Position numbers and translations under genes: made by a program. Below, one piece after another: positions 50,412 through 54,360 of a stretch of 54,360 nt of DNA. Below the pieces are notes generated by a model. That model was given only the letters and a program-made list of their open reading frames with translations, was not told the DNA's origin and did not search any database. Position 1 is the first letter of the stretch, and each line of letters opens with the position of its first letter. Where the stretch lies: assembly GCA_902799465.1 (NCBI GenBank), contig CADCAS010000024.1:8338-62697 (forward strand), given 5' to 3'. The stretch is from an uncultured Eubacteriales bacterium. Its GTDB lineage: Bacteria > Bacillota > Clostridia > Christensenellales > Aristaeellaceae.

Positions 50412-51731
50412 CTACGCCTCGCCGATGGTGGCGTAGATGGTGCGTATCGCTTCCTCATAGCGGTCCTCGGGCACGCCGATGAGCAGGTTCAGCTTCCCGG
50501 CGCCCTGGTTGACCGTGCTGATGGGCATGCCCATGTCCGCCAGCGCCTGGAGCACCCGCACGTTGGCGTCGCAGGAATCGGTGCCCTTTTCGCCGATGAC
50601 GGCGATCATGGACAGGTGCTCCGTCAGCCCCAGGTAATCCGGGTTCAGCTTGGCGCGGATCTCCGTGAACAGCTCCTGCTTGAAGGGGGCTAGCACGTCG
50701 CTCTTGATGACCAGCGTGACCGTGTCGATGCCCGTGAGGCACTGCTCGAAGGGGATCTGGCGGTTCTTCAAAATCTCCAGCATCACCGCCGTGAAGCCGG
50801 ACTCGTCGCTGACCATGACCTTCTCCACCTGGATCACCGACATGCCCGTGCGTCCGGCCACGCCGATGATGGGGTACTTGGTCTCGCCCTTGGGCAGCTT
50901 GCGCACGATGGTGGTGCCGGGGTCGCCGGGGCGGTCGGTGTTGCGGATGTTGATGGGGATGCCCATGTCCGCCACGGGCAGCACCGCGTCGGTGTGCAGG
51001 ATGGACGCGCCCATGTAGGACAGCGTGCGCAGCTCGCGGTAGCTGACGTACTTCACGGTCCTGGGGCCCTCCACGATGCGCGGGTCGGCGGCCATCAGCC
51101 CGGAGACGTCGGTCCAGTTCTCGTACAGGTCGGCGTTCACGGCGGCGGCGACCAGGCTGCCCGTCACGTCCGAGCCGCCGCGGGTGAAGGTGTGGATGCG
51201 CCCGCTCATGTCCGCTCCGTAGAATCCCGCCACCACGGCGTTTTTCAGGGGCCGCAGGGCCGCGCACAGCGTGCGGCGCGTCATGGCCGCGTCCAGCTTG
51301 CCGTCCGCGTCAAAGCACACGCACCACTCCGGATCCACGAAGGTGAACCCCAGGTATTCCGCCAGTAGCCGGGAATTCAGATACTCCCCGCGGCTGAGCA
51401 CATAGTCCCGTTGCGGGGCGCTCTCCAGATGCGCGCGCAGCGCCGCCAGCTCCCCGTCCAGGGGGAAGGACAGCTGCAGGCCGTCGATGATGTCCTGAAA
51501 CCGTCGGCGGACGCGATCCAGCGCGTCCAAAAACGCGCCGCCGCGGCTCGCCGCCTCATAGCATTGAAGCAGCAGGTCGGTCACCTTCTCGTCCTCGCTA
51601 AACCGCTTCCCCGGCGCGGACGCCACCACGATCCTGCGGGCCGGGTCCTCTTCAATGATGGCGCGGACCTTCCTGAACTGATTCGCGTCGGCCAGCGACG
51701 TGCCGCCGAACTTTGCCACTGTCGTATTCAT
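50412..51731 (-). CDS. Aspartate kinase
   Basis: The 439-aa enzyme catalyses the first step to lysine, threonine, methionine and diaminopimelate. VAKFGGTSLADANQFRKV is the ATP-binding start, GRIHTFTRGGSDVTGSL and ADLYENWTDVSGLM are hallmark active-site segments, and two ACT regulatory modules occupy residues about 310-439. The ATG at 51731 is chosen because AGAGGG is placed 6 nt upstream; another ATG is at 51737. It has its own extended -10 promoter and no leader riboswitch that I can see. No other pathway gene is adjacent. Confidence 0.95.
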   Translation of the reverse strand: MNTTVAKFGGTSLADANQFRKVRAIIEEDPARRIVVASAPGKRFSEDEKVTDLLLQCYEAASRGGAFLDALDRVRRRFQDIIDGLQLSFPLDGELAALRAHLESAPQRDYVLSRGEYLNSRLLAEYLGFTFVDPEWCVCFDADGKLDAAMTRRTLCAALRPLKNAVVAGFYGADMSGRIHTFTRGGSDVTGSLVAAAVNADLYENWTDVSGLMAADPRIVEGPRTVKYVSYRELRTLSYMGASILHTDAVLPVADMGIPINIRNTDRPGDPGTTIVRKLPKGETKYPIIGVAGRTGMSVIQVEKVMVSDESGFTAVMLEILKNRQIPFEQCLTGIDTVTLVIKSDVLAPFKQELFTEIRAKLNPDYLGLTEHLSMIAVIGEKGTDSCDANVRVLQALADMGMPISTVNQGAGKLNLLIGVPEDRYEEAIRTIYATIGEA

Positions 51732-51765
51732 GCGCATCCCTCTCTGATCTTCAAGCGTCGACACC

Positions 51766-51774
51766 ATTATACCA
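51766..51774 (-). promoter_or_regulatory. Extended -10 promoter of aspartate kinase
   Basis: On the minus strand CTGGTATAAT gives a TGN extension before a perfect TATAAT (51766-51771), about 35 bp before the start codon. A -35 box is weak. Confidence 0.6.
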
Positions 51775-51899
51775 GAGCTTGTCAGATTTTTCATCGTCTG
51801 ACGTAAGATTTTATATAACAAAGTTTCAGGCTGAAAGCGGCGTGCGGGAAATCAAACCGCCGGGTGTGCCGGCGATCCGTGCTTTTCAAATGCTTCATC

Positions 51900-52121
51900 A
51901 TTACCATTTTGCCAATGCGATAAATGGGGATTTGACGGGGAGAATTAGGAATTAGGAATGAGGAATTAGGAATTAATAGCAGCTGCCGCGCGTTGTAGGG
52001 GCGGCCACAATGGTCGCCCGCCATATACCGAAACAATACGTACTGCCTGGCGGGTGGCGCATCGCCGCCCCTATTTTTCATTCGTCAAATCCCTATTTGA
52101 AGTAACAGGGTGAATGGTAAC
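51900..52121. repeat. Family A element with damaged right arm
   Basis: The ends are ATTACCATTTTG (51900) and GTGAATGGTAAC (to 52121). The left arm has GGAATTA and GGAATGA heptamers, and most of the right arm is lost. The core is GCAGCTGCCGCGC, GGGGCGGCCAC and GCGGGTGGCGCATCGCCGCC. No target duplication was found. Confidence 0.7.
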
Positions 52122-52161
52122 GGCGCAAATCGTAAAATTTCAACATTCCTCAACAAATACC

Positions 52162-52190
52162 TTGCACAAGCCGGGCAATTGTGATAGAGT
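52162..52190 (+). promoter_or_regulatory. Promoter of the cobalamin riboswitch transcript
   Basis: TTGCAC (52162-52167) and TAGAGT (52185-52190) are spaced 17 bp, just before the riboswitch. Confidence 0.6.
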
Positions 52191-52207
52191 ATGCGTAGAA
52201 TCGAATA

Positions 52208-52400
52208 AACAGCGGGTGTCGGGCGCGATGCGCCCGGTGAAAAGGGAAGCGGGTGCAAATCCCGCGCGAACTCGTCACTGTGAACGGGGAATGTCCGGGC
52301 AAGCGAGCCACTGGAAACGGGAAGGCCGCCCGGGCGTGACGATCCAAAGCCAGGAGACCTGCCTGTCTGTATGCGAGAGACGCCGAAGGGCGTTTCATGT
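52208..52400 (+). ncRNA. Cobalamin riboswitch
   Basis: The region has the conserved pieces in order: CGGTGAAAAGGGAAGCGGGT, GCAAATCCCGC, the CTCGTCACTGTGAACGGGGA segment, GCCACTGG, GGGAAGGCCGCCCGGGC, and the B12 box AGCCAGGAGACCTGCC at 52348-52363. It is followed by a terminator hairpin before the chelatase gene, so adenosyl- or other cobalamin binding should stop transcription of the downstream genes. The exact 5' boundary is approximate. Confidence 0.93.
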
Positions 52401-52443
52401 CACGAGTGCCTGACAGCATGCTTTCCGGGATGAATCCATACGT

Positions 52444-52472
52444 CTGCCGTGCCTCGTGGCGCGGCAGTTTTG
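52444..52472 (+). terminator. Expression-platform terminator of the riboswitch
   Basis: A 10-bp stem (CTGCCGTGCC with GGCGCGGCAG, one G-U pair) and a 4-nt loop are followed by TTTTGT. It is placed between the B12 box and the ribosome site of the chelatase gene. Confidence 0.8.
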
Positions 52473-52524
52473 TATTGCTGCCCGGTAGGGCACCAATAAA
52501 TTCTCTACTCAGGAGGAACCCAAG

Positions 52525-53673
52525 ATGAAAAAGGTACTTTCCCTGCTGGTCGTGCTGGCCGTGGCGCTGATGGGCCTGGCCGCCTTTGCCGAGGACGCGG
52601 ATAAGGCCGCGGCCGCCGCCGTGGACGAGCTGATCGCCGTCATCCAGGCCCAGGAGTGGACCGAGGAGACCGACGCGCAGACCGCCGCCGCCAAGGAAGC
52701 CTGGGACGCCCTGACCGACGCCCAGAAGGAGCTGGTGGAAGAGGGCGACTATTTCGGCCGTGACACCGGCGACGCCGCCGCGGACGATCCCCTGAACGCC
52801 GACGACATCGGCGAGAACGAGCTGCTGGTGGTGTCCTTCGGCACCTCCTTCAACGACAGCCGCGTAGCCGACATCGGCGGCATCGAGAAGGCCCTGCAGG
52901 AGGCGTATCCCGATTGGGCCGTGCGCCGCGCCTTCACCGCCCAGATCATCATCAACCACATCGCCGCCCGCGACGGCGAGAAGATCGACAACGTGGCGCA
53001 GGCGCTGGAGCGCGCCGTCGCCAACGGCGTCAAGAACCTGGTCGTGCAGCCCACCCATCTGATGCACGGCGCCGAGTACGACGAGCTGGTCAACACCGTG
53101 GCCGCCTATACCGACAAGTTTGAGAACGTGGCCATCGCCGAGCCCCTGCTGGGCGAGGTCGGCGCGGACGCCACCGTCATCAACGAGGACAAGTCCGCCG
53201 TCGCGGCGCTGATCACCGCCGAGGCCGTTGAGGTCGCCGGCTACGAGACCCTGGACGCCGCCGCCGAGGACGGCACCGCCTTCGTGTTCATGGGCCACGG
53301 CACCAGCCACACCGCCAACGTGACCTATGACCAGATGCAGACCGCGATGGAGGAGCTGGGCTACAAGAACGTGTTCATCGGCACCGTCGAGGGCGAGCCC
53401 GAGGACACCGAGTGCTCCGTGGTCATCGGCAAGGTCAAGGAAGCCGGCTTCACCAAGGTCGTGCTCCGTCCCCTGATGGTCGTCGCCGGCGATCATGCCA
53501 ACAACGACATGGCCGATCCCGAGGATGAGGAGTCCTGGATCTCCCAGTTCACCGCCGACGGCAGCTTTGAGAAGATCGACTGCCAGATCGAGGGCCTGGG
53601 CCGCATCGAGGGCGTCGAGCAGCTCTACATCGCGCACGCGGGCGAGGGCATCGCGGCCATCAATATCGACTGA
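52525..53673 (+). CDS. Exported sirohydrochlorin cobaltochelatase-like protein (CbiK type)
   Basis: The 382-aa protein has AGGAGG 8 nt before the ATG and a signal peptide, MKKVLSLLVVLAVALMGLAA then FAEDA. A small helical module follows (residues about 27-75, with QTAAAKEAWDALTDAQKELV). The CbiK chelatase domain runs from about residue 92: ENELLVVSFGTSFNDSR, QPTHLMHGAEYDEL with His178 and His181, FVFMGHGTSHTANVTYDQM with His258 and His262, and PLMVVAGDHANNDM. CbiK inserts cobalt into sirohydrochlorin in the anaerobic B12 pathway, but this copy is outside the membrane. Control by a B12 riboswitch ties it to corrinoid or metal supply. Known periplasmic CbiK of sulfate reducers is a precedent. 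The role may be scavenging of metal or tetrapyrrole. Confidence 0.92.
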   Translation: MKKVLSLLVVLAVALMGLAAFAEDADKAAAAAVDELIAVIQAQEWTEETDAQTAAAKEAWDALTDAQKELVEEGDYFGRDTGDAAADDPLNADDIGENELLVVSFGTSFNDSRVADIGGIEKALQEAYPDWAVRRAFTAQIIINHIAARDGEKIDNVAQALERAVANGVKNLVVQPTHLMHGAEYDELVNTVAAYTDKFENVAIAEPLLGEVGADATVINEDKSAVAALITAEAVEVAGYETLDAAAEDGTAFVFMGHGTSHTANVTYDQMQTAMEELGYKNVFIGTVEGEPEDTECSVVIGKVKEAGFTKVVLRPLMVVAGDHANNDMADPEDEESWISQFTADGSFEKIDCQIEGLGRIEGVEQLYIAHAGEGIAAINID

Positions 53674-53702
53674 TAAATCCGCGCGCAAGCCATTATATCG
53701 CC

Positions 53703-53733
53703 GCCTCCGATCCATGCGGATCGGAGGCCCTTT
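53703..53733 (+). terminator. Intercistronic hairpin after the chelatase gene
   Basis: An 11-bp stem (GCCTCCGATCC with GGATCGGAGGC) and 4-nt loop precede CCTTTG. The U tract is short, so it may only reduce expression of the next gene or protect the mRNA. Confidence 0.55.
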
Positions 53734-53754
53734 GACAACAGGAGGCATCAACCC

Positions 53755-54207
53755 ATGAAGAGATGGATCGCAGCTGTGCTGGCCGCGCTGCTGGCACTGG
53801 CCTGTCTCGCCGCCCTGGCGGAGACCCCCGCCCTGGAGGACGGCACCTATACCGCCACCTTCACCACCGACCACAGCATGTTCCACGTCAACGAGGCCTA
53901 TGACAATAAGGGCACCCTCACCGTGAAGGACGGCGTCATGACCATCCACGTCACCCTGGTCTCCAAGAACATCGTCAACCTGTTCCCCGGCCTGGCCGAG
54001 GACGCCCAGAAGGACGGCGCGACGCTGCTGGAGCCCACCGAGGAGACGGTGAATTACGCCGACGGCACCACCGGCACGGCCTACGCCTTCGACATTCCCG
54101 TGCCCGCCATCGATGAGGAGTTTGACTGCGCCCTCGTCGGCAAGAAGGGCAAGTGGTACGACCACAAGGTCATGGTCTCCGATCCCGTGCCCGTTGAGGC
54201 GGAATAA
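53755..54207 (+). CDS. Small secreted protein, possibly NEAT-like
   Basis: The 150-aa protein has a signal peptide (MKRWIAAVLAALLALACLAA then LAETPA) and AGGAGG 9 nt before the ATG. The mature part is one beta-rich domain: DGTYTATFTTDHSMFHVNEA, GTLTVKDGVMTIHVTLVSKN and KGKWYDHKVMVSDPV. The opening 'DGTYT' strand, the 'VKDGVMTIHVTL' strand and the late 'WYDHKVMV' strand are reminiscent of NEAT heme-binding domains, but I cannot confirm the fold. Under the same riboswitch as the exported chelatase it is likely a partner in extracellular tetrapyrrole, corrinoid or cobalt capture. The LACLAA segment could be a lipobox, anchoring it as a lipoprotein. Confidence 0.75.
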   Translation: MKRWIAAVLAALLALACLAALAETPALEDGTYTATFTTDHSMFHVNEAYDNKGTLTVKDGVMTIHVTLVSKNIVNLFPGLAEDAQKDGATLLEPTEETVNYADGTTGTAYAFDIPVPAIDEEFDCALVGKKGKWYDHKVMVSDPVPVEAE

Positions 54208-54244
54208 GCGACGATTACAGGTCAAGCAGACAAATGGGGATTTG

Positions 54245-54360
54245 GCGAATGAAAAATGAGGAATTAGGAATGAGGAATTAGGAATTATAAATGGCTTGGC
54301 TGCGTAGGGGCGGCGATGCGCCGCCCGCCATGCAAGTACGTATTGTTTCGGTATATGGCG
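54245..54360. repeat. Left part of a family A repeat, cut by the window end
   Basis: The GACAAATGGGGATTTGGCG entry sequence is followed by GGAATTA and GGAATGA heptamers and the reverse-oriented core (GGCTTGGCTGCGTAGGGGCG, then GCGATGCGCCGCCCGCC). The rest lies beyond the window. Confidence 0.75.

Noticed and set aside
161..54360. Dispersed family A repeats as rho-independent terminators or small RNAs
   Set aside because: Some lie at gene ends and fold strongly, but copies occur between divergent promoters too and the ends and target duplications fit transposition better. A secondary role in termination cannot be excluded.
1..54360. tRNA, rRNA, prophage or transposase genes
   Set aside because: I looked for tRNA-like arms and for integrase/transposase motifs in the translated frames and saw none that I could support.

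Overview
The window is a chromosomal stretch of a high-GC, low-redundancy Gram-positive, most likely a gut or rumen Clostridia (Christensenellales-like is my best guess). The evidence is strong GGAGG ribosome sites, consensus sigma-A promoters, AddA rather than RecB, UppP, an HD-GYP protein, and no outer-membrane or LPS genes. About 43 protein genes are supported. I see no rRNA, tRNA, CRISPR array, prophage or transposase gene. Taxonomy is inference only.

Layout. 0.4-6.3 kb (minus): a large membrane sensor (ECF-S-like membrane domain, beta-propeller, Y_Y_Y, HD-GYP) translationally coupled to a BMP-family binding protein, preceded by an amino-acid-type binding protein. 6.9-9.4 kb (minus): UDP-galactopyranose mutase, thymidylate kinase and a small acidic protein. 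9.7-12.4 kb (plus): a small membrane protein, a TrmB methyltransferase fused in frame to a class II aldolase, and an NlpC/P60 hydrolase. 12.7-16.5 kb (plus): a tight cobalamin lower-loop/salvage operon (cobT, cobU, cobS, a short CobU-like protein, cobC, cobA). 16.6-18.8 kb: YdcF-like protein, double zinc ribbon, P1/NylC-type peptidase. 19.1-22.3 kb (minus): a MacB/FtsX-type ABC exporter with a promoter and a palindromic operator candidate. 22.7-28.0 kb (plus): a surface-polysaccharide operon (phosphoglycosyl transferase, deacetylase, epimerase-ATP-grasp fusion, GT2, UppP). 28.6-33.1 kb: AddA and an exported prephenate dehydratase. 33.4-36.9 kb: Na/Pi cotransporter and an orphan trpB. 37.1-50.0 kb: a glycan-use region with a Gfo/Idh oxidoreductase, a three-gene sugar ABC importer, four cytoplasmic glycoside hydrolases (GH140-like, six-hairpin, GH43, GH29), an exported Trp-repeat protein and an FGGY kinase. 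50.1-51.7 kb: small membrane protein and aspartate kinase. 52.1-54.2 kb: a cobalamin riboswitch controlling an exported CbiK-type cobaltochelatase and a small secreted protein.

The glycan genes fit one pathway: imported fucose-, arabinose/galactose- and perhaps apiose-containing oligosaccharides are cut inside the cell and the released sugars are oxidised or phosphorylated. The two cobalamin loci are complementary: one finishes or salvages the corrinoid, the other is riboswitch-controlled and extracytoplasmic.

The most striking non-coding property is that nearly every larger intergenic gap holds a non-coding, MITE-like element. Several internal families (called A, B, B', C and D here) occur. 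Families A, B, B' and D end in variants of GTAACTGTTCAG; I found no clear GTAA ends on family C, which is recognised by its arms and core. Two copies (6427-6652 and 40018-40203) have perfect 8-bp target duplications, a signature compatible with IS66-type transposition. Families A, C and D also carry inverted arms of 7-bp tandem repeats whose sequence varies between copies but usually matches within a copy.
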